A stretch of 64,000 bases of DNA. Source: Membranipora membranacea. Lineage: Eukaryota > Bryozoa > Gymnolaemata > Cheilostomatida > Membraniporidae. The DNA lies in the NCBI GenBank assembly GCA_914767715.1, contig OU612067.1, forward strand, positions 26,012,162 to 26,076,161, read 5' to 3'. The position numbers and the translations under genes were made by a program. How positions within the stretch are numbered: position 1 is the first letter of the stretch; each line of letters starts with the position of its first letter. The notes below the pieces were generated by a model. It had not been told where the DNA came from and did not search any database. It saw nothing but the letters and a program-made list of their open reading frames with translations. This document shows positions 12,801-24,800 of this stretch, piece after piece.

Positions 12801-15800
12801 AACTGACCAAGCACTAAACAAGGCTAATACACCAATGTAGGATGGGTAACGGTTACTGCTCTTAACCTGACGCCCCTACCCACGGGATGGTAAAATGGAA
12901 AAAATGTTATTCTATTATGTAGGCTAAACCTATGTCCAACAATCAAGGCACGACTCTTCTGCCAGCTAGGCATCTATAGTGATGTTGTCTTGATTTCAGT
13001 GATTTAAGTTGATGAAAGTATAGCTTGGTCACAAAATTTTGTCTGAATTGGTTTTTGAGACATAACACATCTTAAATGTACCGTTGAGAATCATCTGTTA
13101 CAAAAGGAGAAGAAATTCTAAATAATTTTGTGGGTAGTAAAAAACAGGTTAACTGTGTCTGAAAATGAGTTAAAATTATATGATAATGTTCAGAGTGTCT
13201 CTAGCTTGTATTTCAGTTAATGAAGACCTTTTTTAAAACAGCTAAACACTTAGAATTTGCGACAATGACATACAATACGATCATGATCGTATAGCATTAC
13301 GTCAATTCACTCCATTCATAAAGGGGCATACTCGGATTGAATTCATTATACTTCCCAACTGATCGGAGATAGCTGAATAAATTTTTCAATTATCATTCTC
13401 TAGACACTTATAAAAATTTCTGCTGATTCGGTTTATCTGACAAGCCCATAGATAATTGAAAAAAAAACTTTGAAGATGACAAACACAAAAAATTGATGTA
13501 ATGTCATGACGTTGCGCTATTGCCAGCACATCAACAATCTGGGTAAATGATTTTTAGTTCCTATGCAAAGCTAATGGTATCGGGAAACTATATCCAGATT
13601 AACATTAGTGAAATTCCATAAAACCCCCCTTGTGATTCCTGTTCTGAGGGTGGAATACAAAAATATAACACTTATACTCGATAATGTATGAAACTCAGCT
13701 TTTACACTTTTAACATGGATTTGGACCCCGTGATCCCCGACTATAAAGAGAAGAGACAGCCGCTTAAAATCCGAAAGGCAATTCGTGAAGACCAATGAGC
13801 ATGAACATTAATAATTCCATTGAAGAATCTGTCCTATCAAAATAAGGGTGGCCATTCATTGTAGGCCAGACATAGATGATGTCTGGTAATCTATACTTAC
13901 ATAACTTGTCATTGACCTTTGCGACAGTTTTCCAAGTGCCAAATGGGATTTCGGCAAACAAAAATCAATAAACACCTTTAGAACAAAAAATATCAACCTA
14001 ATTTTAATTAATCGTCCTATCCTTCCAAATCACTTTGAAGTACATCAGACGACATCTGAAACTGAATCTCATGAAGATGAGAGGAGTTAAGAAATTTAGT
14101 GTATGAATTCAAAGCATCCAATTTTGAGAGATACAGCAGAAACTCATTTAAAACAACTTAGAGGGGTTCAATAACTTGTAATGACAGGTCTTCTAAAAGT
14201 GAATCTTAGTGGACATATAATTCTTTGTTTTCAAAAGACAACATTTAGAAAAAAAGGGATAAAGAGGCACATTGCAGAGAGATGATTAATGCATGTCTTC
14301 TTGTTTACAAGAAAAGGCAAAGCTGTGATCTATTTCTATGAGAATTGTTCCACATGCGCACTGTACTCGCTGTCTACCGGGGGCCCATGGGCTTTTCACC
14401 AGCTTCACTAGGAATTAGGCTAATGACTGCCCACTCTCCTCAGAGCTGTATTGGTGAAAGTAATACTGATTGAATGCAAAATATTATTTACAATAATGAA
14501 TTATTGTGGGGATATGGCTAAGTGGGAAAATCACTTGCATGCATGACGGGAGGTGGGAAAAGGACATTGAGAAGTTTTCCTATACTATATACTAACTAGA
14601 AATGCAGGGGTGTATACTAAGAGATGTAATAGAGATGTAAATAAAATCTGGCTTCACCGGGATTCGAACTCAGGCCTCTCGTGCAAAGCCATCTAATCCA
14701 GGTGTTTAAATATAATGATGTAGTGGGTGTAAGTATTAATGAATAGAAAAGTAAACCCCATAGTAGTGGTGTAACTCCTCCTTTGTCACTCTGGTCTAAG
14801 AACCAATTTGGCTTCACCAAGAATTAAACTTGGGCCTCTTGCGCTGTGATCGAGCGCACTAGCCACACAGCCACGCCTGCCCACTGGAGCTCATGGATTT
14901 AAATTGAATATGAATTGGAAAAGTAAGCTGTTGTGTAATTTTGTTTAAACTTATGTTTTTCAAGCTTTCATGGCAGAAATCAGGCAAAAAAAGTGTAAAA
15001 TATATTATATGCACACCCTCACCTGGTTTTACTATACATTTATGGTTGAAGACGGGGCTTTGATTCAGCCATTTCTTCTATTTTTTTAAAAAACACGTTT
15101 TGAAAAAGTAATATGAGGCACTGGATATGGGTTTCTTTAATTTTAGTTTGTATACATATACATTTATCATAAAAAGAGAACTTAGAATTTGTGGACAAGT
15201 TACCCAAAGTTGTACTTAACTGTGAACTGGTTCAGTTACAAAGTTGAATATTTAAGAACCAAAATTAAATCTTATAGCCTTCTAATATAAAAACACAGAA
15301 ATAAATTTACCCTTTAATGATCTTTTTTATCCAAAATAAAATTTATATTGATCATCAGACTGAGAATAGCAGGTACATACTCACCACTCAGGTAGCTGTT
15401 TGAGGTCACAGCCGCTCACACGTAACTCACTCAGTGCTCTCAGCTCACACAGCCACTCAGGTAATGTGTGTAGAGCTCCATTACCTGATACACCTAATAC
15501 CTCCAGCTGAGTCAGTGATCTAATACTGTAATATATAATATATAATATAGATAATTATTAATACATCACATGAAATGAGAGGAGGTGCTTTGTAAACAAG
15601 TTATGTCGTATATCATAAGGATCTAATGGCAGCCCCTCAGTACGTAATCTTGTGTTTATAAAATCATCTCAAAAGTATAATTTCCTTAGCACCGATCTCT
15701 CTGCGACCGGGGAGGGGGGGGGGAAATTCTCCTTGCTGTGACAGATAGTTGACAACAAGAAGTGAAACGACAAATAATTATTTGCATGTCATACGCTATA

Positions 15801-18800
15801 TGATATAAGAATTCAAGACTAACTTCTAGTTATATAGAAATAGAGGGCATTGGATATCCTACATTCCATTTCTACATTGATTAACAATCGAGGATAACAA
15901 CTTCATATCTGCATCCAAAGATCAAAATTCAATAATAGCAAAACCTCAAATTTAAAAATGAAATGCTCATTTATTGAAGGTGAAGAAAAATGATAGATAG
16001 TCATGGCTGAACAATATTAGTAATTATTTTTGAAAAAATAAATTTTAGTCTGCATCCTTACTATGCAGCCACTAAGTCATAGCTGGCAAGAAGGCAACCC
16101 ATTTTTTCATCACTTTATTTGTAAGTTAACATTTCAAAAAATTGAAGATTATTGCAAAAATCTTTTTATCAGTGACAATGCTGTAGTAATTGATAGACTG
16201 AAAATAGCAGGTACAGACTCACCACTCAGGTAGGTGTTTGAGATCACATCCGTCCACACTTAACTTTCTCAGTGATCTCAGCTCACACAGCCACTCAGGT
16301 AATGTGTGTAGAGCTCTATTAAATGATACATCTAATACCTCCAGCTGAGTCAGTGATCTAATACTGTAATATATAACATATATAGATAATTATTAATACA
16401 TCACATGAAATGAGAGAAGGAGCTTTGTAAACAAGTTATGTCGTATATCATAAGGATCTAATGGCAGCCCCTCAGTACGTAATCTTGTGATTATAAAATT
16501 ATCTCAAAAGTATAATTTCCATAGCACCGATCTCTCTGCGACCGGGGGGGGGGGGGGGGAATTCTCCCTGCTGTGACAGATAGTTGACAACAAGAAGTGA
16601 AACGGCAAATAATTATTTGCATGTCATACGCTCTATGATATAAGAATTCAAGACTAGCTTCTAGTTATATAGAAATAGAGGGCATTGGATATCCTACATT
16701 CCATTTCTACGTTGATTAACAATCGAGGATAACAACTTCATATCTGCATCCAAAGATCAAAATTCAATAATAGCAAAAGCTCAAATTTAAAAATGAAATG
16801 CTCATTTATTGAAGGTGAAGAAAAGCTTAGTCAGTGATCTAATACTATAATATATACATGTATATATATAATAATACATCATGCGAGATGAGGAGCAGGA
16901 TCCACCCTATTTCTTCTATCTCATTTTCGCACCAGACCGTTACATAGTCACGGCTGAACAACATTAGTAATTATTCTTGAGACATATAATTTTTAGTCTG
17001 CATCCGTACTATGCAGCCTTACAATAAGTCATAGCTGGCAGGAAGGCAACCTATTTTTTCATCACTTTATTTTTTAAGTTATTTATGTTTTTATTTTATG
17101 TATTTATTTTATTTTATGTAGTTATTTTAAGTTATTTATGTGATTATTTAAGTTATTTAAGCCATTTATGTCACATCATGAAAAACATTAGTAATAATGA
17201 ATTGTTGCTGACACTAAAAGTATATATTTATATATAAGTTAATATTTCAACAAATTGAGGATTGCAAATATCTTTTATCAGCAGTGACAATGCTGTAGTA
17301 AATGATAGACTGAGATTAAGAGATACAGACACACTGTCAAACAACTCGCTATGATGGAATTTTCTACACTTGATTACTACATTAGTTAATCAACGGCATA
17401 TTATAATTTTATATTTGAATCCTAAAATCTAGAATTAAGACAGAAGTTTGGCAAAATTCGAATGTGAAGGCTAATTTATTGGAATGTAGAATTAAAAGAT
17501 AATATAGTTATTGTTATCAACGTTAGACATTATTCTTAAACTTGACAGATTTCCCAAGTCTGAATCCTTATAACACAGCCTTTTGATAATGTATCGCTGG
17601 TAAAAGACAACCTGTTTATTCACTTTAGCTTAGTTATTAATATTTCACAGCCTCTTCAAAGGTAAGGATTATTGAAGAAATAAAAAACAAAATATGAATC
17701 GACTCGACAGACTCACCACTCAGGTAGCTGTCTGAGATCACAATCTCTAACACGTAACTCCCTCAGTGCTCTCAGCTCACACAGCCACATAGGTAATGTG
17801 TGTAGAGCTTTATTACCTGAGGATTATGCTGATTGACTTGAATTTTTAGAGCTGCTTACTCTCTGTGATTTTATTTCTGAGATGTCTAAAACTGTTTTTA
17901 ACAATATTGTATATATATTAGTTGTGTTGTTTTTAACTGTGCAAAGGTATCCTCTTGCCTACATACCATCTATCGCCCACCAAAGTGCAGGGCTCAAAAG
18001 CGTTTAAAGAGATTTTTTCCTTACCACATGTCAGCTTTCAACAAAGTTTAAATTTCACATTTTCATGTACCGATCCAATTATATCGCTTGCTGATACATG
18101 GATTAAAATAATATACCTATCCTAACCTTACCTAATGGCTGGTTCACATTGTCCCAGACGACCATCCCAGATAACCTAACCTAACCTAACCTGAGACAGT
18201 TAATACCTCCAGCTGAGTCAGTGAACTGATGCTGTAATTAATATACATGTATATTAATACATCATGTCAGATCAGGAGCCAGATCCGCCTCATTTCTTCT
18301 ATCTCATTTTCGCACCAGGCCGTTATCCTACCTCCCACTAACTCATGAAGCCATTTCCCCCCTGGATGAGTTACCATGCTGCCATTTTCCTGCTTGGAAA
18401 ATTTCTCACCAATCCATTTTTCCACCAAGACATTTTCAGTTTGGGCTGTTTTCCGAACAAGCCATTCTTCCTCCAAGAAAAGTTCCAAATGGACAATTTC
18501 CCATTTATCACACCATGCAGTTTTCACGGCTTAGTTTTTTTTTAACATATATGAACAGTTTTCACGTCCAGCCAATGTTGTAAAAAGCAGTTTGGGTAAT
18601 GGACCTGTGAGTTGATTTCATTGTTATAGTTTGTGGATTTTGCTTTGAGTTTCCAGCGCACAAGTAATTGTACAACTGACTGATTTCAACAAGATGGTCT
18701 CAATGTTATAAAATACTTTTTCAGCAAAAGAACTTTGTTGTGCCTATAGCCTTTTCTGTACCAATCAGAGAAGAACTGCGAGATCATATTAATGTGATTG

Positions 18801-21800
18801 AATGAATTACTGGGCATTGGGACATTTTTTCACACGCCATTTTGCTACTACACATGAGCCAAAAGTCGTACAGCATTCTTCGAGCCAAATGTCTTCCTGA
18901 ATAGATATCTGGTAAACGCTGACATGGTTATTGGCAATATCCCTCTTTAAAATGAAGCTTACACCATGTGTACACTGCATGGCCTGACTATGCATGTTAA
19001 AATTTGCTGTACTAAATTTCAAGCTATTATCAATAACCACCAAACAATGTAAAGAAAATTAAACTCCTTTTGGGGTTTGAGGCTACAATTTTTTCCGAGA
19101 CAATTTCATAATATTCAAGCTTTATCAAACTTTGGAATTGTTTCCTCTTGTAAAGAGAAGAAACAACCGCTTAAAATCAGAAAGGCAATCCGTGAAGACC
19201 AATGAGCATGAACATTAATAATTCCATTGAAGAATCTGTCCTATCAAATAAGGGTGGCCATTCATTGTAGGCCAGACATAGATGATGTCTGGTAATCTAT
19301 ACTTACATAACTTGTCATTGAACTTTGCGAAGAGTTTTCCGAGTGCCAAATGGGATTTCGTCAAACAAAAATTAATATACACCTTGAGAACAAAACATAT
19401 CAACCTGATTTTAAGTAATCGTCCTATTCTTCCAAATCTCTTTGAAGTACATCAGACGACATCTGAAACTGAATCTCATGAAGATGAGAGGAGTTAAGAA
19501 ATTTAGTGTATGAATTCATAGCATCCAATTTTGAGAGATACAGCAGAAACTCATTTAAAACAACTTAGAGGGGTTCAATTACTTGTAATGACAGGTATTC
19601 TAAAAGTGAATCTTAGTGACCATAAAACTCTTTGTTTTCAAAAAACAACATTTACCAAAAAGGGATAAAGAGGCACATTGCAGAGAGATGATTAATCCAT
19701 GTCTTCCTGTTTACAAGAAAAGGCAAAGCTGTCATCTCTTTCTATGAGAACTGTTCCACATGCGCACTGTCCTCGCTGTCTACCGGGGGCCCTTGGGCTC
19801 TTCGCCAGCATCACTAGGAATTAGGCTAAAGATCTGTTATAAGATTTCTGTTATATTAAAGCATTCTGAAATTGATTCGCCTCAACTCAAGCCTGGTAAT
19901 GTGGAGGTACGTAATTTTTGCTACAATAATTGTGGAATTTCTGTGGCGGGGATCCAACATCAGAAGATAAAATATAGTGGTTGTGGTCTGAGAAAACTAC
20001 CTGGCGTTATTCGGGGCCTTAGATATCCTATCTTCTCAAATAAACTCCTTTGTGATTATTCGGAACCAACAGTGATGCCATAACCCTTCCATCAGTGGTG
20101 TAAGGAAGATGAAAAGATAGTTGGGACATTAAACTGGATAACGAGTCATACATCTTTCGATCATTAAGTGAGTGCCCCAGGTTTTTCCATTACCATCCCT
20201 TGTGCACAACAGGAATTCTAAATTTTCGGCAGCAAAGAAACACAAATCTTCTTGGTGAAATGAACCCAAAAATGACCAAAAGTGTAATTGATTGAATTTC
20301 CTACTTGAGGCCCAGTTATAGACTGATGAAGCTATTATATGGCCAATTCTGAACAAAATGTGGTGCGTTATTTTTTATCCTGTAACTGTATGCCTGATTG
20401 TTACTGCAATAGACATGTGCTTTCCCTTTGTGTAGCCTACGATGAGATTATGAATCAATTAGATCAAATGAACCTCCATCCATCTTGATGACTTGCAATT
20501 ACTTTTCTAACAGCTTTATTCCCTGTACATTACGGTACCTGAAACTGACCAAGGACTAAACAAGGCCAATACACCAATGTCGGATGGGGAACCGTTACTG
20601 CTCTTAACCTGACGCCCCTACCCACGGGATGGTAAAATTGAAAAATGTGATTCTATTATGTAGGCTAAACCTATGTCCAACAATCAAGGCACGACTCTTC
20701 TGCCAGCTAGGCATCTATAGTGATGTTGTCTTGATTTCAGTGATTTAAGTTGATGAAAGTATAGCGTGGTCACAAAATTTTGTCTGAATTGGTTTTTGAG
20801 ACATAACACATCTTAAATGTACCGTTGAGAATCATCTGTTACAAAAGGAGAAGAAAATCTAAATAATTTTGTGGGTAGTAAAAAAACAGGTTAATTGTGT
20901 CTGAAAATGAGTTAAAATTATATGATAATGTTCAGAGTGTCTCTAGCTTGGACTTCTGTTAATGTAGACCTTTTTTAAAACAGCTAAACACTTAGAATTT
21001 GCAACAATCACACACAATGCGATCATGATTCACAGCAATTCACTACATTCATAAAGGGGCATACTCGGATTGAATTCATTATAATTCCCAACTGATCAGA
21101 GATAGCTGAATAAATTTTTCAATTATCGTTCTCTAGACACTTATAAAAATTTCTGCTGATTCAGTTTATCTGAAAAGCCCAAAGATAATTGAAAAAAAAC
21201 CTTTCAAGATGACTAACACAAAAAATTAATGTGATGTCATCACGTTGCGCTATTGCCAGCACATCAACAATCTGGGTAAATGATTTTTAATTCTTACGCA
21301 AAGCTAATGGTATCAGGAAACTATATCCAGAGTATTAGCTCTAAGTATTGAACAATTTAATCACAAGTTAAAGATATGTTTTGAAGGGGTGATTATGGAA
21401 AAAGTTGTTCCCCCTGATTAACATGAGTGAAATTCCATAAAACCCCCTTGTGATTCCTGTTCTGAGGGTGCAATATAAAAATATAACATTTAAACTCAAT
21501 AATGTATGAAACTCAGCTTTTACACTTTTAACACGGATTTTGACCCCGGGATCCCCGACTATAAAGAGAAGAGACAGCCGCTTAAAATCAGAAAGGCAAT
21601 TCGTGAAGACCAATGAGCATGAACATTTATAATTCCATTGAAGAATCTGTCCTATCAAATAAGGGTGGCCATTTATTGTAGGCCAGACACAGATGATGTC
21701 TGGTAATCTATACTTACATAACTTGTCATTGTCAGTTTTCCGAGTGCCAAATGGGATTTCGGCAAACAAAAATTAATAAACACCTTTAGAACAAAAAATA

Positions 21801-24800
21801 TCAACCTAATTTTAAGTAATCGTCCTATCCTTCCAAATCGCTTTGAAGTACATCAGAGGACATCTGAAACCGAATCTCATGAAGATGAGAGGAGTTAAGA
21901 AATTTAGTGTACAAATTCAAAGCATCCAATTTTGAGAGATACAGCAGAAACTCATTTAAAACAACTTAGAGGGGTTCAATTACTTGTAATGACAGGTATT
22001 CTAAAAGTGAATCTTAGTGACCATAAAACTCTTTGTTTTCAAAAGACAACATTTACAAAAAAGGGATAAAGAGGCACATTGCAGAGAGATGTGTAATGCA
22101 TGCCTTCTTGTTTACAAGAAAAGGCAAAGCTGTCATCTATTTCTATGAGAATTGTTCCACATGCGCACTGTACTTGCTGTTTACCGGGGGCCCTTGGGCT
22201 CTTCGCCAGCTTCACTAGGAATTAGGCTAAAGATCTGCCCCACTCTCCTCTAAAACTCACATTGGATTGGTGAAATTAATACTGATTGAATGCAAAATAT
22301 TATTTACAATAATGAATTATTATGGGGATATGGCAAAGTAGGAAAATCACTTGCTTGGATGACGGGAGGTGGGAAAATGACATTGAGAAGTTTTCCTATA
22401 CTATATACTAACTAGAAATGCAGGGGTGTATACTAAGAGATGTAATAGAGATGTAAATAAAATCTGGCTTCACCGGGATTCGAACTCAGGCCTCTCGCGC
22501 ACAGCCATTTAATCCAGGTGTTTAAATATAATGACTTAGTGGGTGTCAGTAGTAATAAATAGAAAAGTTAACCTCATAGTAGTGGTGTTACTCCTCCTCT
22601 GTCACTATGGTCTAAGAACCAATTGGCTTCACCAAGAGTTAAACTTGGGCCTCTTGCGCTGTGATCGAGCACACTAGGCACTCAGCCACGCCTGCCCACT
22701 GCAGCTCACGGATTTAAATTCAATATGAATTGAAAAAGTAAGCTGTCGTGTAATTTTGTTAAAATTTTCTGTTTTTCAAGCTTTCATGGCAGAGATCAGG
22801 CAAAAAAGGTGTAAAATATATTATATGCACACCCTCACCTGGTTTTACTATACATTTGTGGTTGAAGACAGGGCTTTGATTTGGCCATTTCTTCTATTTT
22901 TTAAAAAACATGTTTTGAAAAAGTGTTATGAGGCACTGGATATGGGTCTCTTTTATTTTATATGCATATACATTTATCATAAACACAAAACTTAAAATTT
23001 GTGGACAAGTTACCCAAAGTTGTACTTAACTGTGAAGTGGTTCAGTTAAAAAGATGAATATTTAGGAGCTAGCCTGCAATAATTATGCAAGAACCAAAAT
23101 TAAACGTTACAGCCTTCTAACATAAAAATACAGAAATAAATTTACCCTTTTATGATCTTTTTTATCCAAAATAAAATTTATATTGATCATCAGACTGAGA
23201 ATAGCAGGTACATACTCACCACTCAGGTAGGTTTTCAAGACCACACAAGCTCACATGTAACTCTCTCAGTGATCTCAGCTCACACAGCCACTCAGGTAAT
23301 GTGTGTAGAGCTCTATTCCATGATACATCTAATACCTCCAGCTGAGTCAGTGACCTGATACTGTAATATATACATGTATATATATAATAATACATCATAT
23401 GAGATGAGGAGCAGGATCCACCCCATTTCTTCTATCTCATTTTCGCACCAGGCTGTTAGATAGTCACGGCTGAACAACATTAGTAATTATTCTTGAGACA
23501 TATAACTTTTAGTCTGCATCCGTACTATGCAGCCTTACAATAAGTCATAGCTGGCAGGAAGGCAACCTATTTTTTCATCACTTTATTTTTTAAGTTATTT
23601 ATGTATTTATTTTATGTATTTATTTTATTTTATGTAGTTATTTTAAGTTATTTATGTGATTATTTAAGTTATTTAAGCCATTTATGTCACATCATGAAAA
23701 ACATTAGTAATAATGAATTGTTGCTGACACAAAAAAGTATATATTTATATAGAAGTTAATATTTCAAAAAATTGAGGACTACGGATTGCAAATATCTTTT
23801 ATCAGTTACAATGCCGTAGTAAATAATAGACTGAGATTAAGAGATACAGACTCACTGTCAAACAACTAGCTATGATGGAATTTTCTACACTTAATTACTA
23901 CATTAGTTATCAATGGAGGATTTTCATTTTATATTTGAATCCTAAAATCTAAAACTCAGACGGAAGTTTGGCAAATTCCAATGTGAAAGCTAATTTATTG
24001 GAATGTAGGGATAAAAGATAATATAGTTATCGTTATCAACGTAAGACATTATTCTTACTTAAACTTGACCGATTTCTCAAGTCTGAATCCTTATAACACA
24101 GCCTTTCGATAATGTATCGCTGGTAAAAGAAAACCTGTTTATTCACTTTAGCTTAGTTATTTATATTTCACAGCCTCTTCAAAGGTAAGGATTATTGAAG
24201 AAATAAAAAACAAAATATGAATTGACGCGACGTGACAGCCTCACCACTCAGGTAGCTGTCTGAGATCCAATAACTCCCTCGGTGCTCTCAGCTCACACAG
24301 CCACACAGGTAATGTGTGTAGAGCTTTATTACCTGAGGATTATGCTAATTGACTTGAAATTTTAGAGCTGCCTACTCTATGTGATTTTATTTCTGAGATG
24401 TCTAAAACTGTTTTTAACAATATTGCGTCCAATGAAGACCATCCTCTTTTTTGTTGTGTTGTTTTTAACTGTGCAAAGGTATCCTCTTGTCTACATACCA
24501 TCTATCGCCCACCAAAGTGCAAGACTCAAAAGCGTTTAAAGAGCTATTTTCCTTACCACATGTCAGCTTTCAACAAAGTTTAAATTTCTCATTTTCATGT
24601 ACCAATCCAATATTACCGCTTGCTGATACATGGATTAAAATAATAAATCTCCCCTAACCTAACCTAATGGCTGGTTCACATTGTCCCAGACGACCATCCC
24701 AGATAACCTGACCTAACCTAACCTAACCTAACCTGATACATTTTATACCTCCAGCTGAGTCAGTGAACTGATGCTGTAATAAATATACATGTATATTAAT

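Larger units (their letters stand above)
8657..13743. mobile_element. 5.1-kb element with ~0.8-kb terminal inverted repeats
   Basis: The left 0.8 kb (8657 to about 9468) reappears in reverse complement at about 12975-13743. Ends read TAGTTTGGGATCC at left and GATCCCCGACTA at right. Paralogous copies without the element (for example near 19150, 25735, 42700, 46210) read TCTTGTAAAGAGAAG, while this site reads TCTTGTAA-element-TAAAGAG. That defines the boundaries and a TAA target duplication. A 3-bp TAA duplication fits PIF/Harbinger-type or foldback elements, but no transposase is visible. The core holds broken reverse-transcriptase fragments, so it is composite. Confidence 0.75.
15526..16844 (-). 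repeat. 0.84-kb LRR unit plus 0.48-kb truncated unit
   Basis: 15526-16363 (838 bp) and 16364-16844 (481 bp) are two copies of the same intron-plus-exon unit, also found at 38375-41008. The second is cut after the first 20 nt of its exon (16825-16844). Each carries a poly-G tract, at about 15710 and 16542. Confidence 0.8.
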
